From Pseudomonas sp. PGPPP3 (GTDB lineage: Bacteria > Pseudomonadota > Gammaproteobacteria > Pseudomonadales > Pseudomonadaceae), in the NCBI GenBank assembly GCA_002256055.1, contig NKIE01000018.1:1-15556 (forward strand): 15,556 bases of DNA, written 5' to 3'. Each line of letters opens with the position of its first letter. Position 1 is the first letter of the stretch. Below, piece by piece: positions 1 to 6,686 of the stretch. The translations under genes and the position numbers were made by a program. The notes under the pieces are model-generated. The model saw only the letters and a program-made list of their open reading frames with translations, was not told the DNA's origin and did no database searches.

Positions 1-182
1 CGCCAATCGCCGGCATGCCGATCCTCGAGGCCTACAAAGCCAAGACCGTGATCGTCAACAAGCGCTCGATGGCCAGCGGCTACGCCGGTCTGGACAACGA
101 ACTGTTCTACCTCGACAAAACCATGATGGTATTTGGCGACGCCAAAAAGGTTATCGAGGACATGGTTAAAGCGGTCGACTAA
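1..182 (+). CDS. pntB: NAD(P) transhydrogenase subunit beta, C-terminal end (partial)
   Basis: This is the last 59 codons of PntB, read from base 3 with a TAA stop at 180-182; the 5' part lies outside the window. PntB is the inner-membrane subunit of the proton-translocating transhydrogenase, which transfers hydride between NADH and NADP+. The visible piece is the end of the cytoplasmic NADP(H)-binding domain III. It shows [11 protein letters not shown], the [10 protein letters not shown] segment that contacts the NADP phosphate in this family, and the FGDAKK turn near the C-terminus. The match to E. coli PntB from memory is close throughout (GMPILEVWKA, KRSMNTGYAG, FGDAK). pntA should lie upstream on the same strand. 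A strong terminator follows 15 nt after the stop, so this is the end of the pnt operon. Confidence 0.95.
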   Translation, partial: PIAGMPILEAYKAKTVIVNKRSMASGYAGLDNELFYLDKTMMVFGDAKKVIEDMVKAVD

Positions 183-197
183 TCGCCCGCCGCAACT

Positions 198-230
198 ACA
201 AAAAACCCGGCCATGCGCCGGGTTTTTTGT
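198..230 (+). terminator. Intrinsic terminator of the pnt operon
   Basis: A perfect 14-bp stem pairs 198-211 (ACAAAAAACCCGGC) with 217-230 (GCCGGGTTTTTTGT) around a 5-nt loop CATGC. The GC core is followed by six T. The run of A on the left arm means it could also stop transcription from the other strand. Confidence 0.93.
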
Positions 231-251
231 GCGTGCAGAAAACTCGAACCA

Positions 252-325
252 TACAGAACCACGCAAGAACAGCCCTACAGTTGAGCCAATAGCGGCACTG
301 TGCACGCACAATTGCACAGCACTGT
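252..325. promoter_or_regulatory. Cluster of ACAG/CTGT half-sites with dyad, possible operator upstream of the DUF1127 gene
   Basis: The 175-nt gap between the pnt terminator and the DUF1127 gene contains ordered short repeats. TACAG occurs at 252-256 and 276-280, exactly 24 bp apart. GCACTGT occurs at 295-301 and 319-325, also exactly 24 bp apart. A perfect 7-bp inverted repeat CTGTGCA (298-304) / TGCACAG (313-319) with an 8-bp spacer lies inside the second pair. A further ACAG sits at 269-272. Direct repeats combined with an inverted repeat would suit a dimeric regulator such as a MocR/GntR or LysR protein, but no such gene lies in the window. I see no clear -35/-10 pair, so a regulatory role is inferred from pattern alone. 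Confidence 0.3.
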
Positions 326-406
326 CACTGGTGAGCCCGCTGGCTCCAAGCCGATCATGGTGGCCAACAACCCGCTACTTCGTCGCCCGGCGAAACGGAT
401 GCCGCC

Positions 407-619
407 ATGCCTAGCCATTCCCTGCCCCACAGTAGTCCTATCGACGACGCCCGACCGTATCCTTACCGCATTCAGCAACTGCTGACCTTGTTGCGCATTT
501 GGCAGCAGCGCCATCGCAGTCGCCGACAACTGGCGCAGCTTGATTCGCGCCTGCTGGCCGATACAGGCATTAGTGCGGCGCAACGCCAAGCCGAACTGAA
601 CAAGCCTTTCTGGCGCTAA
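407..619 (+). CDS. DUF1127 domain-containing small protein
   Basis: A 70-residue basic protein whose C-terminal half (about residues 22-66) matches the DUF1127 / YjiS-like family: an Arg-rich helix (RIWQQRHRSRRQL) followed by the signature LDSRLLADTGIS and a short tail ending in KPFWR. Family members are 40-75 residues. Several in alpha-proteobacteria bind RNA or affect small-RNA turnover and phosphate or carbon control; the role of Pseudomonas copies is not settled. No signal peptide or membrane helix is visible, so it is presumably cytoplasmic. The ATG at 407 is the first in frame. The ribosome site before it is poor (only ACGGA at about 394-398). The gene appears to stand alone between the half-site array and the DUF2388 gene. 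I am confident of the family, not of the function. Confidence 0.8.
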   Translation: MPSHSLPHSSPIDDARPYPYRIQQLLTLLRIWQQRHRSRRQLAQLDSRLLADTGISAAQRQAELNKPFWR

Positions 620-721
620 CCCAGGCAAGCCTCTGGCCACGCCCCACGGACTTGGCTAGGCTGATAAATGCCAGGGCGCCCCTCTAGGACGGCCGGTTCT
701 GATTATTCAAGGAGTTCTTCC

Positions 722-1027
722 ATGTCCCCATTTCGCCTGTTTGCCGCCGCCGGTCTACTGAGCCTGGCCACCAGCGCCTCGGCCACCAGTTTTGTGGTGA
801 CCACCGACTGGATCGCCGATGCGTTCGGTTCGTCCTCGGATGCCACGTCGTCGACCAAGGATGACAAGGTGATCCGTGCGGCCCGTGATGCCGCCGCCAG
901 CTTTGTCGCCACTAATGGCGCCATCCGTGGTGCCCAGCTGGAAGCCGCCCTGCTGCAGATCCGCGAACACGCACCGCAGTTGCAGGCCAGCGATGCGCAG
1001 CTCGCCGAGGCCATCCTCAGCCACTGA
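722..1027 (+). CDS. Exported DUF2388 (TIGR02448) family protein, first copy
   Basis: A 101-residue protein with a signal peptide (basic start MSPFRLF, hydrophobic core, likely cleavage after SASA near residue 21), giving a periplasmic or secreted mature chain of about 80 residues. The mature part holds the family hallmark AARDAAASFVATNGAIRGAQLE, followed by LREH-type helix residues and a C-terminal AEAILSH. The N-terminal mature segment FVVTTDWIADAF is typical of the family and is absent from the second copy. DUF2388 proteins are found mainly in Pseudomonas, commonly as tandem paralogs, and have no known activity. The ATG at 722 is preceded by AAGGAG (709-714) at a 7-nt spacing, which is why I prefer it over the in-frame ATG at 668. 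No intrinsic terminator separates it clearly from the next copy. Confidence 0.88.
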   Translation: MSPFRLFAAAGLLSLATSASATSFVVTTDWIADAFGSSSDATSSTKDDKVIRAARDAAASFVATNGAIRGAQLEAALLQIREHAPQLQASDAQLAEAILSH

Positions 1028-1037
1028 GGTTAATGCC

Positions 1038-1127
1038 GGGCGGTGGGACGGGTTCTCTGCCGACCGCCCTACGCGGTTCATTCGCGCCGCGATCCCCCCT
1101 GCATTAAACCGGCACTTGGGCGATAAT
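1038..1127 (+). promoter_or_regulatory. Gap between the two DUF2388 genes: weak hairpin and a possible -10 element
   Basis: The 139-nt gap 1028-1166 contains a 7-bp inverted repeat GGGCGGT (1038-1044) / ACCGCCC (1063-1069) with a long 18-nt loop and no T tract. Further on, GATAAT (1122-1127) resembles a sigma-70 -10 hexamer, but no good -35 sits 16-18 bp upstream. The second DUF2388 gene and the DUF4105 gene may therefore have their own promoter, or may simply be read through from 722. I checked for a sigma-54 GG-N10-GC pair here and did not find one. Confidence 0.25.
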
Positions 1128-1166
1128 CGCCGGCTTGTTCACGCCCTCGTTTCCCGGAGATAGTTC

Positions 1167-1487
1167 ATGCGTAGCCCTCTGATTGCCGCCAGCATCACCC
1201 TGGCCCTATTCGCCGGCGCCGCCCAGGCGCAAACCCTGAAAGCCACCAGCAACATGCTGCTGCGCGTGACGGACCGCACCCTGGACTTCACCTCCGACAC
1301 CACCACCTCGATTCGCGACATGAAGCTGGTCATCGCCGCCCGTGACGACGCCGCCAGCTTTGTCGCCAGCAATGGCGCTATCCGTGGCGCCCAATTGGAA
1401 GCCGCATTCAGCGCCGTGCGTGCGCAGTACCCGGCCGCCCGCAACGTCTCCGACCAGGAGTTGGCCACCGCCATTCTCGCCCCGTGA
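1167..1487 (+). CDS. Exported DUF2388 (TIGR02448) family protein, second copy
   Basis: A 106-residue paralog of the preceding gene. A signal peptide is evident (MRSPLIAASITLALFAGAAQA, likely cut after residue 21). The mature protein begins with TLKATSNMLLRVTDRTLDFTS, quite unlike the first copy, and then enters the shared core DxAASFVASNGAIRGAQLEAAF and ends with SDQELATAILAP. The core is 88% identical at DNA level to the first copy (60 of 68 bases, 881-948 against 1338-1405), while the flanks have diverged. GGAGA (1156-1160) lies 6 nt before the ATG. The TGA stop (1485-1487) overlaps the GTG start of the DUF4105 gene, which suggests that the two are translated together. Function unknown; periplasmic location is inferred. 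Confidence 0.88.
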   Translation: MRSPLIAASITLALFAGAAQAQTLKATSNMLLRVTDRTLDFTSDTTTSIRDMKLVIAARDDAASFVASNGAIRGAQLEAAFSAVRAQYPAARNVSDQELATAILAP

Positions 1488-3451
1488 AAATCGTCTGCGC
1501 CTGGCTGCTCAGCGTTCTGCTGAGCCTGCTCGGCGGCCCCGTTCAGGCGCTGCAACTGCACCTCGACACCGAGGGCCTGAGCCCCGCCGAGCGCCAGGCC
1601 AGCCAACAGCTGATCGACCAGGCCCTGGCCGCTCTCCCACCGAGTTTCCAGCAACGCCTGGACAAATCGGTACGCCTGCGCTGGTCAGACGAGTTACCCG
1701 ACAACGTCTATGGCAGTGCCAATCAGCTGCTGGCGCGCCTCGAACTGAATGCCCAACTGCTGCCCAAGTTGGTGGATGGCAGCGCCGCCCGCGAGCAAAC
1801 CGGCCGCGCCCACGGCACCTTGCAGCGCGAACTGCTGGCCAGCCTGCTGCACGAGCTCACCCACCTGTATGACCGCGCCCGCCTGTGGGATACAGAAACC
1901 CAACACCTGCAGCAGAACTGCCGGCGTCGCGTCGCCAGTGCGGGCCTGATCGGCCTGCCCGCTGAGTGCCGCGGGCAGACCGCGCGGCGCTTCAGCCTCA
2001 GCGATGACCCGCGTCTGCTCGACCTGGCCGGCTGGCCGCAATATGTCGGCCGCCGCGGCCAGCGCGAGCAACACAACGGTCAGGTGGCACGCAGCCCGGA
2101 CGCCTACGAACTGAGCAACCCGCGCGAGTTTGTCGCGGTCAATCTCGAATACTTCCTCCTCGACCCCAGCTACGCCTGCCGACGCCCCGAGCTGTATGCC
2201 TACTGGCAGCAACACTTCGGCTGGGCACCGGCAGCCCGCCAGGCCTGCGGCAGCCAATTGGCCTACCTCAACGCCGGCAGCGACTTTGGCCGCCAACCGC
2301 TGGGCCAGCTCGACCCCGAACGGATCTACGCCGTCGATTACCTGCTGGCCGAAGCCAACAGCGAGTGGGTCAGCCGCTTCGGCCACAGCATGCTGCGCCT
2401 GGTGATCTGCGCACCAGGCAGGCCGCGCGGGCCTGCGTGTCGGCTCGACCTGGACCAGCACTTGGTGCTGTCCTACCGCGCTTTTGTCGGCGATGTGCAG
2501 CTGTCCAGCTGGGCCGGTCTGACTGGCGGCTATCCGTCGCGGCTGTTCGTTTTACCGCTCAGTCAGGTGATCGACGAATACACCAAGATCGAGCTGCGCA
2601 GCCTGGCCTCGGTACCGCTCAAGCTCAGCCGCAGCGAGCAGGATGCACTGGTGCGGCGCGCCGCCGAGCTGCACTGGAGCTACGACGGCAGCTACTTCTT
2701 CATTTCAAACAACTGCGCGGTCGAGACCCTGAAACTGCTGCGCAGCGGCAGTGACGCCGCACCGATAAACGACCTCGACAGCATCCTGCCCAATGGCCTG
2801 CTGGAAGTTCTCGACGCCCGCGGCCTAGCCGACACCTCGGTACTCGCCGACCCGCGCGAAGCCCTGCGCCTGGGCTATCGCTTCGACTCCTACCGCGAAC
2901 GCTACCAAGCCATGTTCGAAGTGCTGAAAAGTCAGCTGCCGATCCCGCAACAGGCGGTGGAAGACTGGCTCGACCTGCCGGCCAAGCAGCGCCAACCATG
3001 GCTCACCCGCGCCGACCTGCGCACCAGCGCGGCACTGTTGCTGCTCGAACAGGCCGCCCAGCGCCGCCAGTTGCTCCGCGCCCAAGAGCAGATCAAGCAG
3101 CGCTACCTCAGCGCCCGCGACAACAGCAGCGCCGACCCCGCCCTGGCCAAGGCCGGCAGCACCCTGGAGCAGCTACTGGCCAACAGCGGCTTTCTCAGCC
3201 GCCCGGCCGAGCTGCTTGGCAGCCAGGGCTATGGCCTGCCGCAACCGGCCGAGTGGCAGCAGTTGCAAGCCACTAGCACCGAGCGCCAGCAGCATCTGCG
3301 CCGCCTCAGTGACGATCTCGAACTGGAAGTGCGCGCACTGCTCGACCCCGCACAAGTCGTGGAGCTGGAGCAGACAGAGGCCAACCTCGCCCAGCTCAGC
3401 CAGCACCTACGCGCACTGCACAAGGCCAGTGGCGGGCTGGTGCTGCCGTAG
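1484..3451 (+). CDS. Exported DUF4105 (Lnb-type) protein with an N-terminal HExxH domain
   Basis: A 655-residue exported protein. Residues 1-22 form a signal peptide (MKIVCAWLL..., cut after VQA). An N-terminal domain carries HELTH at 123-127, a zincin-type HExxH; E215 or E222 in REFVAVNLEYF is a possible third zinc ligand. The DUF4105 domain begins around 280, with RFGHSMLRL (H301) and SNNCAVETL (C411), the His and Cys expected of a papain-like thiol fold. This family includes the Bacteroides lipoprotein N-acyltransferase Lnb (recalled knowledge). The remaining six mature cysteines fall in close pairs (146/162, 232/255, 309/319), suggesting disulfides in the periplasm. The C-terminal 200 residues are helical with no membrane span. 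The GTG start at 1484 shares bases with the upstream TGA, so translation is probably coupled to the DUF2388 gene. The enzymatic role in Pseudomonas is not established. Confidence 0.88.
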   Translation: MKIVCAWLLSVLLSLLGGPVQALQLHLDTEGLSPAERQASQQLIDQALAALPPSFQQRLDKSVRLRWSDELPDNVYGSANQLLARLELNAQLLPKLVDGSAAREQTGRAHGTLQRELLASLLHELTHLYDRARLWDTETQHLQQNCRRRVASAGLIGLPAECRGQTARRFSLSDDPRLLDLAGWPQYVGRRGQREQHNGQVARSPDAYELSNPREFVAVNLEYFLLDPSYACRRPELYAYWQQHFGWAPAARQACGSQLAYLNAGSDFGRQPLGQLDPERIYAVDYLLAEANSEWVSRFGHSMLRLVICAPGRPRGPACRLDLDQHLVLSYRAFVGDVQLSSWAGLTGGYPSRLFVLPLSQVIDEYTKIELRSLASVPLKLSRSEQDALVRRAAELHWSYDGSYFFISNNCAVETLKLLRSGSDAAPINDLDSILPNGLLEVLDARGLADTSVLADPREALRLGYRFDSYRERYQAMFEVLKSQLPIPQQAVEDWLDLPAKQRQPWLTRADLRTSAALLLLEQAAQRRQLLRAQEQIKQRYLSARDNSSADPALAKAGSTLEQLLANSGFLSRPAELLGSQGYGLPQPAEWQQLQATSTERQQHLRRLSDDLELEVRALLDPAQVVELEQTEANLAQLSQHLRALHKASGGLVLP

Positions 3452-3520
3452 CCCGGATGACATCCGGGCTACAGGCGGCGCTGATCTCCCGGCGCAAGGC
3501 GCACCCAACTACCCATCCTA
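3448..3520. repeat. REP-like palindromic element between convergent genes
   Basis: GTAGCCCGGATG (3448-3459) and CATCCGGGCTAC (3461-3472) form a perfect 12-bp inverted repeat around a single A. It is followed by GGCGCAAGGCGCACCC and then ACCCATCCTAC (from 3511), a tail often seen with such elements in Pseudomonas intergenic DNA. The stop codon of the DUF4105 gene (TAG 3449-3451) is inside the first arm, and the TAG stop of the minus-strand GFA gene (3518-3520) is inside the tail. There is no T tract, so any role as a terminator would depend on the hairpin alone. Confidence 0.75.
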
Positions 3521-3919
3521 CAAACGCTCCTCATCCTCCTGGGGTAGCTGCGGGTCAAGCTGCAGCCACGGCAGACGGCTGCTGACCCAGATATGCCGGT
3601 CGGCAGGTGCCTGTTGCGGGTGATCGAGGGTGGCCACGGTGACATCCAAGGTCGAAGGGCTCAGCTGGGTCAGCAACGCCAACTGCGCGCCGCAGCCTGG
3701 GCAGAAAAAGCGTGTGCAGGTGGGCGATGATGAGTATTCAGCCGGTGTCCCGCGTAGCCATTGAAAGCTGGCGAGCGGCACCGTGATCCAGGTGGTGACG
3801 ATACCGCCGCTGGTGCGCCGACAGATCGAGCAGTGACAATGAGCAATGTCGCGCAAAGGCGCATCAAACTGGTAACGCAGCTGACCACATTGGCAGCCGC
3901 CTTGCTGGGCGTTGCTCAT
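3518..3919 (-). CDS. GFA family zinc protein (glutathione-dependent formaldehyde-activating enzyme-like)
   Basis: A 133-residue protein of the GFA/CENP-V fold. Counting from the ATG at 3919, the zinc-binding cysteines appear in the family's order: C9 and C11 (GGCQCGQLRY), C28, C30 and C33 (HCHCSICRR), and C73 and C76 (FFCPGCGAQL). The typical RGTPAEYSSS and C-terminal HIWVSSRLPW segments follow. The named enzyme of the family was proposed to help glutathione react with formaldehyde, but most members have unknown substrates. I chose the ATG at 3919 over the in-frame GTG at 3970 because the protein then starts just before the first cysteine pair, as relatives do. GGAG lies 10 nt upstream of it. 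It converges on the DUF4105 gene and diverges from the terC-like gene across 83 nt. Confidence 0.88.
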   Translation of the reverse strand: MSNAQQGGCQCGQLRYQFDAPLRDIAHCHCSICRRTSGGIVTTWITVPLASFQWLRGTPAEYSSSPTCTRFFCPGCGAQLALLTQLSPSTLDVTVATLDHPQQAPADRHIWVSSRLPWLQLDPQLPQEDEERL

Positions 3920-4002
3920 CTCCAGGGTTCTCCATTCAATAACACCTAGTGAGGCGTTAGACTGCCACACCTCATCATCCCCCAGCAGAGTAACTACCCA
4001 TC

Positions 4003-4770
4003 ATGGAATGGCTGACCAGCCCGGAAATCTGGATCGCGTTTTTCACCCTGACCGCGTTGGAGATCGTCCTCGGCATCGACAACATCATCATGATCGCCAT
4101 CCTCGTCAGCCGGGTGCCCAAGGCCATGCAAGCCAAGACCCGCTTCTTCGGCCTGGCCCTGGCGATGGTCACGCGGATCATGCTGCTGCTCTCCATCACT
4201 TGGGTGATGCGCCTGACCAACGACCTGTTCAACGTCTTCGGCCAAGGTATTTCCGGGCGCGACCTGATTCTGTTTTTCGGCGGCCTGTTCCTGCTGTGGA
4301 AAAGCAGCATGGAGATCTACCACGGCCTGGAAGGCGAAGATGAAACCGCAGACGAGCCCAAAAGCATGGCCGGCGGCTTCCTCGGCACCATTGTGCAGAT
4401 CGCCATCATCGACATCGTGTTTTCCCTCGACTCGGTGATCACCGCCGTCGGCATGGTCTCCAACGTGCCAGTGATGGTCGCCGCCATCATCGTCGCCGTG
4501 CTGGTGATGATGCTCGCTGCCGGTACCATCAGCGACTTTATCGACAAGCATCCATCACTGAAGATGCTCGCCCTGTCGTTCCTCACCGTGGTCGGTACCG
4601 TATTGATCGCCGAGGCCTTCGACGTACACGTGCCCAAGGGCTATGTGTACTTCGCCATGGCCTTCTCCCTGGGCGTGGAAGCCATCAACATCCGCATGCG
4701 CACGGCGCGAGCCAAGAAGCTGGCGCAGCCCGAGCCGGTCAAGCTACGCAAGGATATTCCGGGCGAATAA
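4003..4770 (+). CDS. TerC family integral membrane protein (YgdQ-like)
   Basis: A 255-residue inner-membrane protein with about seven hydrophobic segments (roughly 11-35, 48-70, 87-104, 127-150, 156-174, 187-206, 213-230). It carries the two mirrored acidic motifs of TerC proteins: LEIVLGIDN at 19-27 and IDIVFSLDS at 136-144. The acidic loop GLEGEDETADEP (about 108-119) and the HVPKGYVYFAMAFS segment match E. coli YgdQ closely from memory. Characterised TerC relatives (Alx, and Bacillus MeeF/MeeY) export manganese or supply it to exported enzymes; for this protein a metal-export role is inferred. No Mn-sensing riboswitch fits in the 83-nt leader. The ribosome site is weak (AGAG at about 3987-3990, 12 nt before the ATG). 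It is a single-gene unit closed by the terminator at about 4790. Confidence 0.92.
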   Translation: MEWLTSPEIWIAFFTLTALEIVLGIDNIIMIAILVSRVPKAMQAKTRFFGLALAMVTRIMLLLSITWVMRLTNDLFNVFGQGISGRDLILFFGGLFLLWKSSMEIYHGLEGEDETADEPKSMAGGFLGTIVQIAIIDIVFSLDSVITAVGMVSNVPVMVAAIIVAVLVMMLAAGTISDFIDKHPSLKMLALSFLTVVGTVLIAEAFDVHVPKGYVYFAMAFSLGVEAINIRMRTARAKKLAQPEPVKLRKDIPGE

Positions 4771-4789
4771 AGCGCCGGTTAAGCGATAC

Positions 4790-4830
4790 AAAACGGGGCC
4801 TCAGCAGGCCCCGTTTTAGTTTTTGATCAC
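4790..4830. terminator. Bidirectional intrinsic terminator between terC-like gene and recD
   Basis: AAAACGGGGCC (4790-4800) pairs perfectly with GGCCCCGTTTT (4807-4817) around the loop TCAGCA. On the plus strand it is followed by AGTTTTT; on the minus strand the A run on the left arm becomes the U tract. It therefore serves the convergent terC-like gene and the recCBD operon. Confidence 0.92.
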
Positions 4831-4844
4831 TTCAAGTCAGGCCA

Positions 4845-6686
4845 TCAAAACAAGCCCAGCTGGCTCGGCTGCTGGCTGCTGGGCGCCGGCAATAACGGCG
4901 CATTCGCCGCGCCATCCTCGGCCGCCAGCGCCAGGCGCAAGGCTAACCCCGCCGCACGCTCGGCTTTGGTGTTAACCGCCTCGCTGATACGCGGCGCCAG
5001 CGCCCAGATGTCGACCTTATGCTTGGCGCGGGTGATGCCGGTGTAGAACAGGCTGCGACTGAGCAACGGGCTGGGCTGCTCGGGCAGCACCAGCAGCACT
5101 TCGCTGAACTCCGAACCCTGACTCTTGTGCACGGTCATCGCCAACGCGGTTTCGTGGCTAGGCAGGCGTGCGGTGGTGAAGGTGCGAAAACCCTCTTCGC
5201 TCTCGAACAATACCCGCAGGCCCAACTCGGTCATCAGGCAGATGCCGATATCGCCGTTGAACAGGCCCAGGGCGTAGTCGTTGCTCTGCACCATTACCGC
5301 CCGCCCGGCGTACCAGCGCTCGCGCTCGGCCAACTTGAAGCGCCGCTTGTAGCGCGCCTCCAGCGCCTCATTAAGACCAGCCACGCCAAAGGCGCCTTCC
5401 CGTTGCGCGGTGAGCACGCGGAACTGGTTGAAGGCGGCAAAGGTCGCCGCTGGCTCACCGGCCCGCGCGGCCTGCAGATAGCCTTCGTAACCCTGTTCGA
5501 TCCGCGTCAGCAGCGCCGCTGGGGTCGGTGCCGACTGCCAGTGCAGGTCGCTACGGCCTTCCTGCAACAGGCTCAAGGTACCGCGCGCATCGCCACCGTT
5601 GATCCGCCGCGCCAGTTCACCGATACCGCTGTCGCCGGCAAACCGGTGGCTGTGGGTGAGCAGCACCACTGCATCGCCAAGCTGCGAAGTCGGTGCCTCG
5701 ACCGGCACGCTCTGCCCGGTCAGACGCTGCAAGTCGGCGGCGGCGCTGGCGTTGAAACCACGGCCGTCGCACAGTTCAGCGAATACCGCGCCAGCTTCCA
5801 CGGCGCACAGTTGGTCCTTGTCGCCGAGCAGAATCAGCCGGCCGTTGGCGGGCAGGGCGTCGAGCAGTTTGGCCATCATTGCCAGGTCGACCATCGAGGC
5901 TTCGTCGACCACCAGCACGTCCAGGGCCAGCGGATTGGCCGCCGTGTGGCGTACCTGCGGACGATCACCGCGACTGCCGAGCAGGCGGTGCAGGGTCCGC
6001 GCCTGTTCCGGCAGCGCCGCCTTGATCGCCTCGCTGACCGGCAGGCTGGCCTTGGCGTTGCGGATTGCCTCGGCCATCCGCGCCGCGGCCTTACCGGTGG
6101 GCGCGGCCAGGCCAATAGCCAAACGTTCGCCACCGGGTTGTTCCAATAATGCCGCGAGCAGGCGCACCACGGTGGTGGTCTTGCCGGTGCCGGGGCCGCC
6201 GGAAATCACCGCCACCCGTTTGCGTACTGCCTGGGCGGCCGCCAGACGCTGCCAGTCAGGTTGTTGCGTGTTATTGGCAAACAGACGCTGCAGGCTGTCG
6301 CTTAACTGCGCTTCATCCACCGCCGGCTGATCGGCGGCGCGGCTGAGCAACTGCGCCGCCAGCTGTGCCTCGTACGCCTGATATCGCGCCAGGTACAAGC
6401 GCTCGCCGTCGAGAATCAACGGGGTAAAGTCGCCCGGCGCACCCACTAAATCGGACGCGGCCAACTGCCCGCGCCAGTCCGCCAGCGCCGGCAGGGCATA
6501 ACTGTCACCCCACGGCCGCTGCCCGGCCCAGCGCGCCAACAACAGGCAGACATCGCCATTGCCGAGCACTTGGCAGCACAGCGCCGCGGCGGCCAGGACC
6601 GCCTCATCCGCACTCGGGTCGAGGCGTTGCAGGCTCTGCACCAGGGCGCGCTCCAGCGGACCCAGCGGCAACTTAAGCAGCGACAT
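4845..6686 (-). CDS. recD: Exodeoxyribonuclease V (RecBCD) subunit alpha, RecD helicase
   Basis: A 613-residue superfamily 1B helicase, the 5'-to-3' motor of RecBCD (E. coli RecD is 608 residues). Motifs in order: Walker A GGPGTGKTT 163-171, motif Ia AAPTGKAA 194-201, Walker B DEASM 261-265, motif III GDKDQL 288-293, SHRF 346-349, motif V TVHKSQGSEF 518-527, and motif VI YTGITRAKHK 548-557. The start at 6686 follows GAGGAGG by 6 nt and matches the usual N-terminus. It lies inside recB, overlapping its end by 14 nt. A longer in-frame reading from 6809 would overlap recB by over 130 nt and is not believed. The C-terminus is odd: after a Pro/Ser/Gln-rich linker it ends in QLGLF, matching the sliding-clamp-binding consensus. 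Last gene of the operon, closed by the terminator at 4790-4830. Confidence 0.97.
   Translation of the reverse strand: MSLLKLPLGPLERALVQSLQRLDPSADEAVLAAAALCCQVLGNGDVCLLLARWAGQRPWGDSYALPALADWRGQLAASDLVGAPGDFTPLILDGERLYLARYQAYEAQLAAQLLSRAADQPAVDEAQLSDSLQRLFANNTQQPDWQRLAAAQAVRKRVAVISGGPGTGKTTTVVRLLAALLEQPGGERLAIGLAAPTGKAAARMAEAIRNAKASLPVSEAIKAALPEQARTLHRLLGSRGDRPQVRHTAANPLALDVLVVDEASMVDLAMMAKLLDALPANGRLILLGDKDQLCAVEAGAVFAELCDGRGFNASAAADLQRLTGQSVPVEAPTSQLGDAVVLLTHSHRFAGDSGIGELARRINGGDARGTLSLLQEGRSDLHWQSAPTPAALLTRIEQGYEGYLQAARAGEPAATFAAFNQFRVLTAQREGAFGVAGLNEALEARYKRRFKLAERERWYAGRAVMVQSNDYALGLFNGDIGICLMTELGLRVLFESEEGFRTFTTARLPSHETALAMTVHKSQGSEFSEVLLVLPEQPSPLLSRSLFYTGITRAKHKVDIWALAPRISEAVNTKAERAAGLALRLALAAEDGAANAPLLPAPSSQQPSQLGLF

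Noticed and set aside
1108..1130. Sigma-54 promoter before the second DUF2388 gene (GGCACTTGGGCG)
   Set aside because: There is no GC at the required -12 distance from the GG, so only a weak sigma-70 -10 match remains.
1694..2461. A 255-codon minus-strand open frame inside the DUF4105 gene
   Set aside because: The composition is that of a shadow frame, and the sense strand carries a signal peptide and conserved motifs.
3920..4002. yybP-ykoY (Mn) riboswitch upstream of the TerC-family gene
   Set aside because: The gap is only 83 nt, shared with a divergent gene, and shows neither the expected paired elements nor an intrinsic terminator.
5019..6149. A 376-codon plus-strand open frame opposite recD
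   Set aside because: It is a mirror of the recD coding frame with no domain features of its own.
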